DNA of 64,000 bases from Castor canadensis (GCF_047511655.1 NC_133390.1:96665583-96729582); one strand, 5' to 3'; counted from the first letter of the stretch, positions 1-10,051 are shown. The notes: a model not told the origin generated them from the letters alone. Numbers and translations: made by a program.

Positions 1-2624
1 TTGCTTTGTAATATAGTTTGAAGTCAGGTATTGTGTTACCTCCTGCATTGTTCTTTTGACTGAGTATTGCCTTGGCTATTCGTTGTCTCTTGTGTTTCCA
101 TATAAATTTAACAGTAGATTTTTTAATCTCTTTAATGAATGTCATTGGGATTTTGATGGGAATTGCATTAAACATGTAGATTACTTTTGAGAGTATTGAA
201 ATTTTTACTATGTTGATTCTACCAATCCATGAGCATGGGAGATCTCTCCACTTTCTATAGTCTTCCTCAATCTCTTTCTTCAGAAGTGTATAGTTTTCCT
301 TGTAGAGGTCTTTCACATCTTTTGTTAGGTTTACACCTAGGTATTTGATTTTTTTTGAGGAATTGTTTTCATACATTCTTTTTCAGTTTGCTCATTGTTA
401 GTGTATAGAAATGCTAATGATTTTTCTATGTTGATTTTATATCCTACTACCTTGCTGTAGCTATTGATGATGTCTAGAAGCTTCTGAGTAGAGTTTTTTG
501 GGTCTTTAAGGTATAGGATCATGTCATCTGCAAATAGGGATATTTTGACAGTTTCTTTACCTATTTGTATTCCTTTTATTCCTTCTTCTTGCCTAATTGC
601 TCTGGCTAGGAATTCCAGTACTATGTTGAAGAGGAGTGGAGATAGTGGGCATCCTTGTCTGGTTCCTGATTTTAGAGGGAATGGTTTCAGTTTTTCTCCA
701 TTAAGTATAATGCTGGCTGTAGGTATGTCATATATAGCTTTTATAATGTTGAAGTACTTTCCTTCTATTCCTAGTTTTCTTAGAGCTTTTATCATGAAAT
801 AATGTTGGATCTTATCAAAGGCTTTTTCTGCATCTATTGAGATGATCAAGTGGTTTTTGTCTTTGCTTCTGTTAATGTGGTTTATTACATTTATTGATTT
901 TCGTATGTTGAACCACCCCTGCATCCCTGGGATGACGCCTACTTGGTCATGGTGAATGATCTTTTTTGATGTGTTGTTGAATTCAGTTTGCCATTAGTTT
1001 GTTGAGGATTTTTGCATCAATGTTCATTAAGGAGATTGGCCTGTAGTTCTCCTTTTTGGAGGTGTCTTTGCCTGGTTTTGGGATAAGTGTAATACTGGCT
1101 TCATAAAATGTGTTTGGCAGTTTTCCTTCCCTTTCTATTTCGTGGAACAGTTTAAGGAGGGTTGGTATCAGTTCTTCTTTAAAGGTCTGATAGAATTCAG
1201 CAGAGAATCCATCAGGCCCTGGACTTTTCTTTTTGGGGAGACTCTTGGTTGCTGCTTCAATTTCATTTTGTGTTATAGATCTATTCAGATGATTAATTTC
1301 CTCTTGGTTCAGTTTTGGATGATCATATGTATCTAGAAATCTGTCCATTTCTTTAAGATTTCCAAATTTATTTGAATATAGGTTCTCAAAGTAGTCTCTG
1401 ACGATTTCCTGGACTTCCATGGTGTTTGTTGTTATCTCCCCTTTTGCATTCCTAATTGTACTAATTTGGGTTTTTTCTCTCCTCATTTTAGTCAGGTTTG
1501 CCAGGGGTCTATTGATCTTGTTTATTTTTTCAAAGAACCAACTTTTTGTTTCATTAATTCTTTGTATGGTTTTTTTGGTTTCTATTTCATTGATTTCAGC
1601 TCTTATTTTTATTATTTCTCTCCTTCTATTTGTTTTGGGATATGCTTGTTCTTGTTTTTCTACGAGTTTGAGATGTATCATTAGGTCATTGATTTGGGAT
1701 CTTTCAGTCTTTTTAATATATGCACTCATGGCTATAAACTTTCCTCTCAGGACTGCCTTAGCTGTGTCCCAGAGGTTCCAGTAGGTTGTGTTTTCATTTT
1801 CATTGACTTCCAGGAACTTTTTAATTTCCTCTTTTATTTCATCGATGATCCATTCTTCATTAAGTAATGAGTTATTTAGTTTCCAGCTGTTTGCATGTTT
1901 TTTGTCTTTACTTTTGTTGTTGAGTTCTACTTTTACTGCATTGTGATCAGATAGTATGCACAGTATTATTTCTATTTTCTTATATTTGCTGAGACTTGCT
2001 TTGTGCCCTAGGATATGATCTATTTTGGGGAAGGTTCCATGGGCTGCTGAGAAGAATGTATATTGTGTAGGAGTTGGATGAAATGTTCTGTAGACATCTA
2101 CTAGGTCCATTTATTGGATATTATAGATCTTGGATTTCTTTGTTGATTTTTTGTTTGGACAACCTATCTATTGATAATGGGGTATTAAAGTCTCCCACAA
2201 CCACTGTGTTGACGTTTATACATGCTTTTAGGTCTTTCAGGGTATGTTTGATGAAATTGGGTGCATTGACATTGGGTGCATACAGGTTGATGATTATTAT
2301 TTCCTTTTGGTCTATTTCCCCTTTTATTAGTATGGAACGTCCTTCTTTATCTCATTTGATCAATGTAGGTTTGAAGTCTACTTTGTCAGAGATAAGTATT
2401 GCTACTCCTGCCTGTTTTCGGGGGCCATTGGCTTGGTAAATCTTCTTCCAGCCTTTCATCCTAAGCCTATGCTTATTTCTGTCAGTGAGATGGGTCTCCT
2501 GTAAGTAACAAATTGTTGGATCTTCCTTTTTAATCCACTTCGTCAAGCAGTGCCTTTTGATGGGTGAATTAAGTCCATTAACATTAAGCGTTAGTACTGA
2601 TAGGTATGTGGTGATTCCTGTCAT
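1..2624 (-). pseudogene. L1-A ORF2 remnant: endonuclease and reverse transcriptase, broken
   Basis: In intact L1 this protein nicks target DNA and reverse-transcribes L1 RNA. It starts at the ATG at 2622-2624 with an N-terminal AP-type endonuclease: LNVNGLN and QETHL carry the expected catalytic Asn and Glu. The RT core follows, with the [10 protein letters not shown] motif and the FADD catalytic motif at 523-534. I see at least four lesions: a CGA-to-TGA-type stop at 2349-2351, a stop plus indel around 2110-2130, a TGA near 981-983 followed by a frame change in an A-run near 970, and another frame change near 355-380. Similarity resumes in another frame after each. It overlaps the end of ORF1 by 41 nt. 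The C-terminal part lies beyond the window. Confidence 0.93.
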
Positions 2625-3751
2625 TTAGTTGTCTTAGTTGTTTGAAGGTTTGATTTTGTGTACCTAAGTTGAGGTTACTCTCTACTGTTTGCTTTTTCTT
2701 TTCCTGTGGTTTGGTGCTGGCTGTCTTTTCATGGTTAAGTTGGGTTTCACTTTCTGTGTGCATAATCTTTTGTAGTGGTGGCTTTGTGGTCACATATTGT
2801 TTTAGTTTCTGCTTATCATGGACGACTTTTATTGCTCCATCTATTTTTAATGATAGTTTTTCTGGGTAGAGTATCCTGGGGTTGAAGTTATTTTCATTCA
2901 GTGCCCGGAAGATCTCACCCCATGCTCTTCTTGCTTTTAATGTTTCTGTTGAGAAGTCTGCTGTGATTTTGATGGGTTTACCTTTGTATGTTACTTGTTT
3001 TTTCTCTCTTACAGCCTTCAATATTCTTTCCTTAGTTTCTGAACTTGTTGTTTTAATGATGATATGTCGTGAAGTAGTTCTATTTTGATCTGGTCTGTTT
3101 GGTGTCCTGGAGGCCTCTTGCATCTGTATGGGAATATCTTTCTCTAGATTTGGGAAATTTCCCGTTATTATTTTGTTGAATAGATTACGCATTCCCTTCG
3201 CTTGCACCTCTTCTCCTTCTTCAATGCCCATGATTCTCAAGTTTGGTCTTTTGATGGAGTCGGTGATTTCTTGCAAATTCTTTTCACAGGTCTTGAGTTG
3301 TTTAATTAATAGTTCTTTGGTTTTTCCTTTAATTACCATTTCATCTTCAAGTTCTGAGATTGTCTTCTGTTTGTTCTATTCTGCTGGATTGGCCTTCTGT
3401 TTTGTTTTGCAGTTCTGTTTTGTTCTTTTTTCTGAGGTTTTCCATATCCTGGATGGTTTCCTCTTTAATGTTGTCTATTTTTGCCCTGAGTTCACTTATC
3501 TGTTTATTCATCATGTTCTCTCTTTCAGTTTGGTGTTTATACAGTGATTCTATGGTTTCCTTTATTTCTTCTTTTGCTTTTTCAAATTCTCTATTTTTGT
3601 TGTCTTGGAATTTCTTGAGTGTCTCCCGTACATTTTGGTTGACCCTATCCAGTATCATCTCTATAAAATTCTCATTGAGTACTTGTAGTATGTCTTCTTT
3701 TAAATTATTCTTGTTGGCTTCATTGGGTCCTTTGGCATGGTTTATCTTCAT
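2584..3751 (-). pseudogene. L1-A ORF1 remnant: RNA-binding chaperone, one frameshift
   Basis: ORF1 protein coats L1 RNA as a trimer. The reading frame begins with the ATG at 3749-3751 and gives about 134 residues. These are rich in Glu, Lys and Asn with heptad-like spacing, as expected for the coiled coil. Just before 3350 the frame is lost: the expected ISELED-type sequence is found one frame over, and a second open stretch (3339-2584, 251 residues) carries the RRM-like and C-terminal domains. The latter includes the TADFSTETLKARRAWGEI segment typical of L1 ORF1. The two pieces together match the usual length of about 370-385 residues, so this looks like a single small indel in an otherwise complete gene. 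Its end overlaps the ORF2 start by 41 nt in a different frame. Confidence 0.9.
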
Positions 3752-4268
3752 TTTGTTGGAGTGTGGATCTGAGTTTCTGCTTTCTTCATTCCCCTCTGGT
3801 TCCTGTACTAATTTTTTTGCTGTGGGGTAACTGGTTTCCTGTTTTTACTGTCTTCCCATCATTGTCTTTGGTGTTGTTACTGTCCCTGTACTGTGTGTAA
3901 TTAAGTATTTTCTAGCTTGTAATAATAACAATGGTAATATTTAGAATGGAAGGGTGAGCTGAGATGGAAAGCAAGAAGTTAAAGAAAAGGGGAAAACAAA
4001 TACACAGACAAGAGGGAGAAAGCAGAACAAGGTTTCAGACAAGAAAGTTTCAAATGTATAAACAGGGAGCATTAGTGTACTAATTGACAGTAAGCTGAAC
4101 AGACATTAGAGGGACAGAGATAGGATTGAAAATCAAAAATAAAAAAAATAAAGATAAGAATAAAAATAAAAAATAAGTAAATGAAAGAAATATCTCTATA
4201 TAAAAATGAATTAAAATAAAATGTAAAAAAGAAAATTTAAAAAAACCTCAAAAAACCAAAAAACCTCC

Positions 4269-4404
4269 AAGTTCAAATGCAATGAAGTTTCAGTCTTAAT
4301 AATTTGGGTGTCCGTCTCAGTCTCCAATCCTGGAGATGGTGCCTCAGATGTTGTTCTGTAGTTGTCTCATCAAAGGGGAAGCATAAAGTAGAACAAAACT
4401 ACAT

Positions 4405-4443
<39 letters not shown>

Positions 4444-4560
4444 CAAAAAAACAACAACAAAAAAACAACTCCACCAAGTGTCCCAAGTTCAAATGCAATA
4501 CAGTTTCAGTAAGTTTTTCAGCTTGCAAGTGTAATTCAGTTGTTCTCTCATCAAAGGTAG
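4269..4560. repeat. Two divergent direct-repeat units in the L1-A 5' UTR
   Basis: The motif AAGTTCAAATGCAAT followed by a GTTTCAGT box occurs at 4269 and again at 4485. Each is followed after 70-100 bases by a shared TCTCATCAAAGG box (near 4366 and 4547). The units are about 216 bases apart, with the CA tract between them. They look like decayed monomers of a repeated 5' UTR. Confidence 0.6.
4406..4439. repeat. (CA)17 microsatellite in the L1-A 5' UTR
   Basis: Uninterrupted CA dinucleotides followed by an A-rich stretch. Likely length-variable. Confidence 0.95.
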
Positions 4561-4833
4561 GGAGAAAAAAAAAAAAGAGTCTGGAGACAGTTCTGAGAAT
4601 GGTATCTGTGGCTGTGGCTTGCCTGCCCGCTGCTGTCAGCCTGCTGCTGCTGGAGGCGTTATTTATGCAGATCTCAGGGGTGAGCTTAGCACTCACCTGG
4701 CCCCACAGGCTTTGTTTGTTCAGCGTTCTCCTGTGTGGGAGTTCTCCTGTAGCAGAGTTCTCCTCTGCTACAGGCTTTCCCCTTTCCAAGCACTGGGAAA
4801 GGTGACACTGCACCCACGTTCTCAGGCCTGGGT

Positions 4834-5145
4834 GTTTATTTACAGTTCATGTGGGAGGTGGATCTTCCCCCCCCCCCCCCCCCCGTGAAGTTTTCCTTCC
4901 ACTACCACTTTCACAAGCTTTCCTGCTCCTGCTTACTGGGCGGTGCTGCTGCTCCTGCCAGCTGCCATGTTTATTTACAGTTCATGTGGGAAGTGGTTCT
5001 TCCCTCCTCTCCTATGGACTTTTCCTCCCTCCGCCACTCTCGCCAGCTTTCCCGCTCCTGGTTGCTGGGCACGCACCCCACCTCCGCTCCCACCAGAGCC
5101 TCTCTGGCCCGCCCGGCTTGTTTATTTACAATCCCAGGAAGGATT
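4834..5145. repeat. Three divergent units of about 140 bp in the L1-A 5' UTR
   Basis: A TTTATTTACA box recurs at 4834, 4970 and 5121. In the first two copies it continues as GTTCATGTGGGA and a TCTTCC box. Spacings are 136 and 151 bases. The intervening sequence is GC-rich and partly repeated, with CTTTCC-GCTCCTG boxes. This resembles the monomer arrays that carry promoter activity in mouse L1, though shorter and older. Confidence 0.6.
4867..4884. repeat. 18-base C homopolymer in the L1-A 5' UTR
   Basis: An unbroken run of C. It reads as a G-run in the L1 sense strand and is a likely spot for sequencing length error. Confidence 0.9.
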
Positions 5146-5543
5146 CCCTTACCCCAATTTTCAGCACTCAGTGTACCCCACCCTCTTTCCTGTGTCTTTA
5201 TTGCTCTTATTGCTTATTACTCAGTTTCTCTTTTTTCCCCGGGTGGAGGTCAGTCTGTCCAGGGGGCTATGCTGCTCTGACCCAGGCTTGTCTGTGGGAG
5301 TACCATGGTACCGCGAATCTCACCTGGTCCGTGTCTTCCCAAGCCATCTGGGCGCCCGCGACTGGCGGCCTGGGGGCCCTCCTTGTTTCTCTGTTTAACA
5401 TGAAGTGGAGATTCTCTGCACTGGCTAGAGGTGTGGAGGGGTCAAAGTTATGCCTCTTCTCAGTGATTATGCCCGCAAAGTGTGTCTCCAGCGTCTCTCC
5501 AAGATTTCACTATAGGAGGGTCACTTTCTGCTTCCTACCTCTA

Positions 5544-5554
5544 GCCGCCATCTT
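5544..5554 (-). promoter_or_regulatory. YY1-type site at the L1-A 5' end
   Basis: The - strand reads AAGATGGCGGC, a very good match to the YY1 consensus, within the first dozen or so bases of the element. Human L1 also carries a YY1 site at its extreme 5' end, where it sets the transcription start. Its presence supports a near-complete 5' end for this copy. Confidence 0.75.
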
Positions 5555-5557
5555 GGA

Positions 5558-7227
5558 ATCCACAAAATTCTTATAATAATTAAGCCTCAAATAAGTTGTT
5601 TCCCAAAGCAAAGTTACACAAAAGTAGCTCAAAAGCTTTCATGGCACAGCTGGCCTCAACAAGAATATGAAGTGGGAGAATTTTGTCTTTGATGTACCCA
5701 GGCTCCCATCTGGACTTCTCCTTCTCTTTCCCTTTCCCCTTCTTCTCCTCTCCCCTCTCCTCTGTCTTCTCTCTCTTTTCTCTCTTCCCTCTCCCCCCAC
5801 CACTTGCATCAACTCTTCCTTTTCTTTCAAGGTTCTAAATAATTTACTTTCACTGTGAATCACTAGGTGCTCCTAGTGGCAGTTATATAAAATTAAACAT
5901 TAGGAAATTGCCAACATTTGACCAGTTTTCCCTTACAAAAATGTCAGTTTCACGGAGTTAACCAAATACATGAAGTCTCATTTTTGTAGAACGAGGTGTC
6001 ACTATCGCACTGTGACACAGTCCATGGGTCTGTGGTGTAAACACTCAAGTTGGAACTCCAGCTCCTCCTCACCTAGATGCAAGTGTACAATAAATTATTT
6101 AAGGAAGCCAAGGTTCAGTTTCTTCACATGCAGAAATAATCATAAAATGGAATGATGATCAGTAACATACGCAGATTGTCTGGCCCATTGTAATGTACTC
6201 AGTAGTCAACTATATTATTATGAAGGGTAGTGTCCCAAGTTAAAGAAACTTCAGGCATTGGGCTAGCAGAGTGGCTCAAGTGGTAGAGTGCAAGCCTAGC
6301 AAGCATAAGGCCCTGAGATCAAAACCCACGCACTGCCAAAAAAACCAAACAAAAACAAAAAAAAAAACAGAGAGAGAGAAAGAAATTTCAGGCATCAGTT
6401 AAAATAGATCAAAAGGTTATTTTATGTTTGTTTTTTTTGTTTTGTTTTTCTGGGAAGTCACTATCTTGGTATTCCTGAGCTCTTGTTCAGGAATAATTGC
6501 TATGCTCTTATTACTGCATTACTGTTTTCTATTCAGCAAATTTTGACAATTGTTCTAAGTTCTTCAAAAGCTATGTTTTGCACCAATCCTGGAGATGAAT
6601 GAATTCAAAATTTATCATATTTTTAGGGCCCTTTTTCATTCAAAATCTTTGAGAGTTAAAGATTGAAGGATCTGGGGATTTATAAATCTGGGTGTCTTTG
6701 TCAAACTTTGTTCCTCTCAGTTTTGGACTATGAGTACCTTCTGCTTGGATGATACCTTTCAGTCTGGAGAGCTGAGGAAAACCATGGACGAACTCAAAAA
6801 GTCCCAAAGAAATAGCAAGAAGTCTTGAACTCTGAGCTTAAGAAAAATGATAACAGTTCTTTGATTTCCTTCAAAATTTTTCTGTTTGTGTTCACCAGTG
6901 CAGGGAGGAAGGAATGGGTTCAGGATAGAAGCTCCACCAAGGAGTGAAACTTGTCATCTAAGAAGACTGGGACCTGTGCTGCCATTCAGAGGGGAGTGGG
7001 GCAGGTATGACAGAAATAGCAGATGAGGCAAGCAAGGCCTGTTTACAAGAGTCTGCCCATTTCTGTATGATGAAATTTGTCATCCACATAAGATTGGAAG
7101 AATGGGAAGTTTGATATTAGAAAGAAATTCTTTGCAAGCCCAGCAAAAATATGGGCTGCTAACAGTTGCCAGGGAACTCCTTGCTTTGCTATAAACTCTG
7201 TTAACTTGTTCTCTAATCTTCATGCAG
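5558..7227 (+). other. Presumed TNFSF10 intron 4, 3' part
   Basis: Between the L1-A 5' end and the TNFSF10 exon I see no exon-like sequence. I looked for the short preceding TNFSF10 exon and did not find it, so exons 1-4 should lie left of the window. A pyrimidine-rich tract sits at 5710-5800 and an ID SINE at 6260-6378. The intron ends with a weak pyrimidine tract and CAG at 7225-7227. Confidence 0.6.
6260..6378 (+). mobile_element. ID-type tRNA-derived SINE with target-site duplication
   Basis: It has the GGCT...GTGGCTCAAGTGGTAGAGTG head (pol III box A), a GAGATCAAAAC box B, then an A-rich tail with GA repeats. It is flanked by a 17-bp target-site duplication, 6242-6258 and 6379-6395, AAAGAAA(C/T)TTCAGGCAT, with one mismatch. 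Confidence 0.9.
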
Positions 7228-7679
7228 GCTCAGAGAATGGAACATCCTTGGGTCAGAAAATGCAATCCTGGGAGTCATCAAGGAAAGGATATTCATTCCT
7301 GAGCAATTTGCACTTGAGAAATGGCGAGCTCGTCATCCATCAAACAGGGCTTTATTACATCTACTCCCAAATATACTTCCGATTTCAAGAATTAGAAAAA
7401 AGTTCCAAAAAAACTTCAAAAGAAGAGAACAGAAAGAAAAACAAACAAATGGTCCAATATATCTACAAATGCACAAGTTATCCTGATCCTATACTGCTGA
7501 TGAAGAGTGCTAGAAGTAGTTGTTGGTCCACGAATTTAGAATATGGACTCTATTCCATCTACCAAGGGGGAGTATTTGAGCTTAAGGAAAATGACAGAAT
7601 TTTTGTTTCTGTAACTAATAAGGATTTGGTTAACTTGGACCAAGAAGCCAGTTTTTTCGGGGCCTTTTTAGTTGGATAA
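7228..7679 (+). CDS. TNFSF10: TNFSF10 (TRAIL) last coding exon, partial gene
   Basis: TRAIL is a type II membrane protein, shed as a homotrimer, that binds death receptors and triggers caspase-8 apoptosis. This exon encodes most of the C-terminal TNF-homology domain. It starts after CAG at 7225-7227, inside a codon (two exon bases complete it), and ends with TAA at 7677-7679. Diagnostic stretches are WESSRKGYSFLSNLHLRNGE, YYIYSQIYFRFQ, QMVQYIYKCTSYPDPILLMK, YGLYSIYQGG and the terminal SFFGAFLVG. The Cys in SARSSCW is the one that binds the central zinc of the trimer in TRAIL. Between FRFQ and KQMVQ this copy has 18 residues, very Lys-rich, where human has about 10; mouse is also long here. 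The frame is intact and looks functional. Exons 1-4 (cytoplasmic, transmembrane and stalk parts) lie outside the window to the left. Confidence 0.96.
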
Positions 7680-8030
7680 ATAACCTGCAAAGAGAAAAAA
7701 AAAACAGTACTTTAAAAAAAAAACAACTATGAAAATGTTACAACAAATCTCACAAAGAAAGACACTCTGAGTAGAGCAGCTCCAACCAAATAAATTTCCA
7801 TATCATACGCTTTCATTATCTCTGAAAGTGACTCGTTTATCCTAAGAACATGAAGGCCAAAAGACCTTTCAGAGCTCTGCCTAATATCAGTTTGCTAGCA
7901 GAAATCGATAATATTCTCAGCTTCAAACATTGATGCAACAATTAATATCTCTGTCTTTATCATCTACTCCTACTCCTTAGAAAAATTTCAGGAGAAATAG
8001 CAAAGATCCATCTCCCTCCCCTCCTCCCCT
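7680..8030 (+). other. TNFSF10: TNFSF10 3' UTR, with candidate poly(A) signal at 7789-7794
   Basis: Unique AT-rich sequence follows the stop codon. The first AATAAA is at 7789-7794, about 110 nt after the stop. The human 3' UTR is several hundred nt longer, so transcripts may also continue into the SINE/LTR fragments after 8033. The true end cannot be fixed from sequence alone. Confidence 0.6.
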
Positions 8031-8032
8031 TC

Positions 8033-8297
8033 CCCAGCACACTTGCCAGTCTTGCACTTGAGAGGCAGGTACTCTACCATTTGAGCCATCTACCACCAGC
8101 ATCCCCCCCTTTTTTTTTTCTTTTTCTTTTCTTTTCTTTCTGCACTGGTGTTGGAACTCAGGGCCTCATGCTTGCTAGGCAGGCATCTAGTACTTGAGCT
8201 ACTCTCAGCAGCTCTCTCTTTCTCTCTCTCCTGCCAACCAGGAGAGTGTTTCTGCCAGGCAGGTACTCCACCACTTGAGTCATAACTCCAGTCCAGG
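8033..8297 (-). mobile_element. Cluster of ID SINE fragments
   Basis: Three - strand ID-type pieces follow one another. One spans about 8035-8103 (AGGCAGGTACTCTACCA then GAGCCAT). A fuller copy is at about 8147-8215, with GGAACTCAGGGCCTCATGC and GCTAGGCAGGCA. A 3' fragment at about 8232-8297 ends in a CCAGTCC head. CT- and T-rich links separate them. They could be nested insertions or one copy partly duplicated. Confidence 0.75.
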
Positions 8298-8350
8298 ATC
8301 CATCTCTTAAGACATACCTCACAGTGGTTGTTGCAGTTTGTCTTAAAAAC

Positions 8351-9172
8351 CAGTGATGGTTAATCTTGATTGTCAACTTGATTGGATTGAGAAATGCCTA
8401 GGAGATTAGGGATGTCTGTGAGGGAATTTCCCAAGCTGCAACCAGCAAGGCTATAGCAGTCAGACTGCCCAAGTCTGTTGGAGCTCAGATCTCATCATTA
8501 CCTGCCCTAGGTATGAAACATGGGGCTACAGGGTTTGATGGTTGACCAGCTGGGCTTCAGTCTTGGTTTGGTACCATCTTCCTTTCTATGATTCCGTTCC
8601 TCCCTTTCTAAAATGGAAGTATTCAATCTGTGTCATTGCATGTTGGGAGAATTTAACTTATTTTTGATTTTACAGGGACTCATAGCTAAGAGTTCACCTT
8701 GAGTCTCAGAGGAGATTTTGAACTTGGGAGTTTTGAGCAGTGTTGAAACTGCTAATGCTGGGACTCTTGGGGATAGACTAAGTGCATTTTGCATTGCGAG
8801 ATAGCCAAGAGCCTTTAGGGGCTGGAGCAGAATGAATGGTTTCAATATGAAATGCTCCTAGCAGGCTAATGTGTCCCCACCTGGTGCAGTATCTTTGGAA
8901 GTGGTGGAAACTTTATTAAGTGGTTTCTAGCTGTGGGAATTAGGTCACTACAGCTATGCCTCTGAAGGTTATACCTGCTTCCCAGTCCCTTCTCTTTGTT
9001 TTCTGTTGCCACCAGCTATATACTCCCACCTCCATGATGTTCTGCCTCACCATGGACTGAGCGAAGGACCATGGACTGAAATGTAAAAACTTTGACCTAA
9101 TGTAAATAGTCCTTTCCTTTAAATTATTCTCTCAGGTATTTTGGTTACAGCTACAGAATGCTAACTAACACA
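8351..9172 (+). mobile_element. Old MaLR-like LTR material, two pieces
   Basis: The first piece (about 8351-8640) begins GTGATGGTTAATCTTGATTGTC and resembles the start of the element at 35827. The second (about 8838-9172) runs from TCAATATGAAATG through CACCATGGACTGA to CTCTCAGGTATTTTGG and TAACTAACACACC, the typical 3' end of ORR1/MST-like MaLR LTRs. The 200 bases between them are not clearly LTR. The family name is from memory of consensus patterns, not a search. Confidence 0.6.
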
Positions 9173-9776
9173 CCTGGATTTGGTGGTAATAAGAAAATTG
9201 CACTTAAGTGCTATCATTTCATTAAAAACAAACAAATAAATAAAGAAGTTATGTTCAGTAAACAGACAGCCAGCAGGTACTACCTCTGAATGGATTGTGC
9301 TTCTCACTTTTAACAGTCAGGATAAAGCACTGAAGATATTTTTTGTAAAGTACTCTATAATGAGTAGTCAACTAATTAAAAATCCAGTTGGGTCTCATGA
9401 GCAAGAGAAGAAATGATAAAATGGAAATGACCAACACAGGCAAATCAGCAGAAAAGAACCAAATGAATGTCATCATTCCTGTATCTTCCCCCACACCAAA
9501 TGTCAATATTTCATTCACCTGTTTAAGGTTGCTTCATTTGTTTTAACCCTACCTAAAGAGCATTAAATACTTTTATCTTCCTAAATCATAACACATAACA
9601 TTTCATTTTCCTGTTTAATGTTAATTCCCCTAGTTTAATTTTCCTACTCAATTGAGTTGGGGAAATTAAATTGCAGAAAAACAGTTAGTATATTCATCTA
9701 ATGTTCTCTAATTGCTATGCCTAAATAGCATAATTTACAATATGATTGTATTAATGAATATTTACTTAAATATGCA
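9173..9776. other. AT-rich intergenic sequence
   Basis: No gene or recognisable repeat seen. Short A-rich patches only. Confidence 0.5.
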
Positions 9777-9958
9777 TTATGATTTGGGTGAATATTCCCA
9801 AAAGGTCCATATATGAAGACTTGGTCCCCAGGGTAGAGGTTTTGCAAGAAGCTGTAGACTTTTTACAAATCAGACAAGAAAGGTGGTCCTTAGTCACTGG
9901 GTGATGTCCTCTTGAAAGGGGTTGTAGGACCCCAGTCTCTCTCTTCCTGCCTTTCATG
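9777..9958 (+). mobile_element. MaLR-like LTR 5' fragment
   Basis: It opens with TGATTTGGGTGAATATTCCC and GACTTGGTCCCCAG, the 5' part of MaLR LTRs. It keeps the TCACTGGGTGATGTCC and CTCTTCCTGCC boxes and breaks off where the next SINE begins. Confidence 0.55.
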
Positions 9959-9962
9959 GGAC

Positions 9963-10028
9963 ATGGCTCAAGAACACCTGCCTAGCAAGTGCAAAGCCCT
10001 AAGCACCCCGCACAACCAAAAAAAAAAG
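9963..10028 (+). mobile_element. Truncated ID SINE
   Basis: ATGGCTCAAGAACACCTGCCTAGCAAGTGC is followed by a CCCTAAGC box and an A-run. The first bases of the ID head are missing. Confidence 0.7.
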
Positions 10029-10051
10029 ATTTAAAACTCAGAGAAAAACTG

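Larger units (their letters stand above)
1..5557 (-). mobile_element. Young near-full-length L1 retrotransposon (L1-A), 3' end outside the window
   Basis: Reading the - strand from 5557 leftwards gives a complete L1 layout: a 1.8-kb 5' UTR starting with a YY1-like site, ORF1 with coiled-coil and basic domains, then ORF2 with endonuclease and reverse transcriptase. The window edge cuts it inside the ORF2 C-terminal part. Both ORFs are broken by stops and frameshifts, so this copy cannot be autonomous. Bases 1-1436 match 14455-15890 (L1-B) with one mismatch found by eye. The + strand just right of 5557 is ordinary unique sequence. The left flank is missing, so no target-site duplication can be checked. 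By position the element should lie in TNFSF10 intron 4, antisense to the gene; that placement is inferred. Confidence 0.95.
3752..5557 (-). promoter_or_regulatory. L1-A 5' UTR and internal promoter region
   Basis: About 1.8 kb lie between the ORF1 start and the L1 5' end, longer than the human L1 5' UTR of about 0.9 kb. The part near the 5' end (4600-5557) is GC-rich. The part nearest ORF1 is A-rich on the + strand. It contains a (CA)17 tract, an 18-base C run and two sets of short direct repeats, listed separately. Several + strand frames open through it are by-products of its composition. In L1 this region normally drives sense transcription (leftwards here) and often antisense transcription (rightwards here, towards TNFSF10 exon 5). 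Promoter activity of this copy is inferred. Confidence 0.8.

Noticed and set aside
521-802. Identical + strand frames at 521-802 and 14975-15256
   Set aside because: They are the antisense shadow of the L1 RT core. Identity reflects the L1 twins, not a duplicated gene.
4851-5576. Long + strand frame (241 codons) through the GC-rich region
   Set aside because: It is antisense to the L1-A 5' UTR, Pro/Ser-rich through composition, and includes the poly-C run. No homology recognised.
5558-7227. TNFSF10 exon 4
   Set aside because: No sequence resembling the short preceding exon with flanking splice sites was found, so it is likely left of the window.
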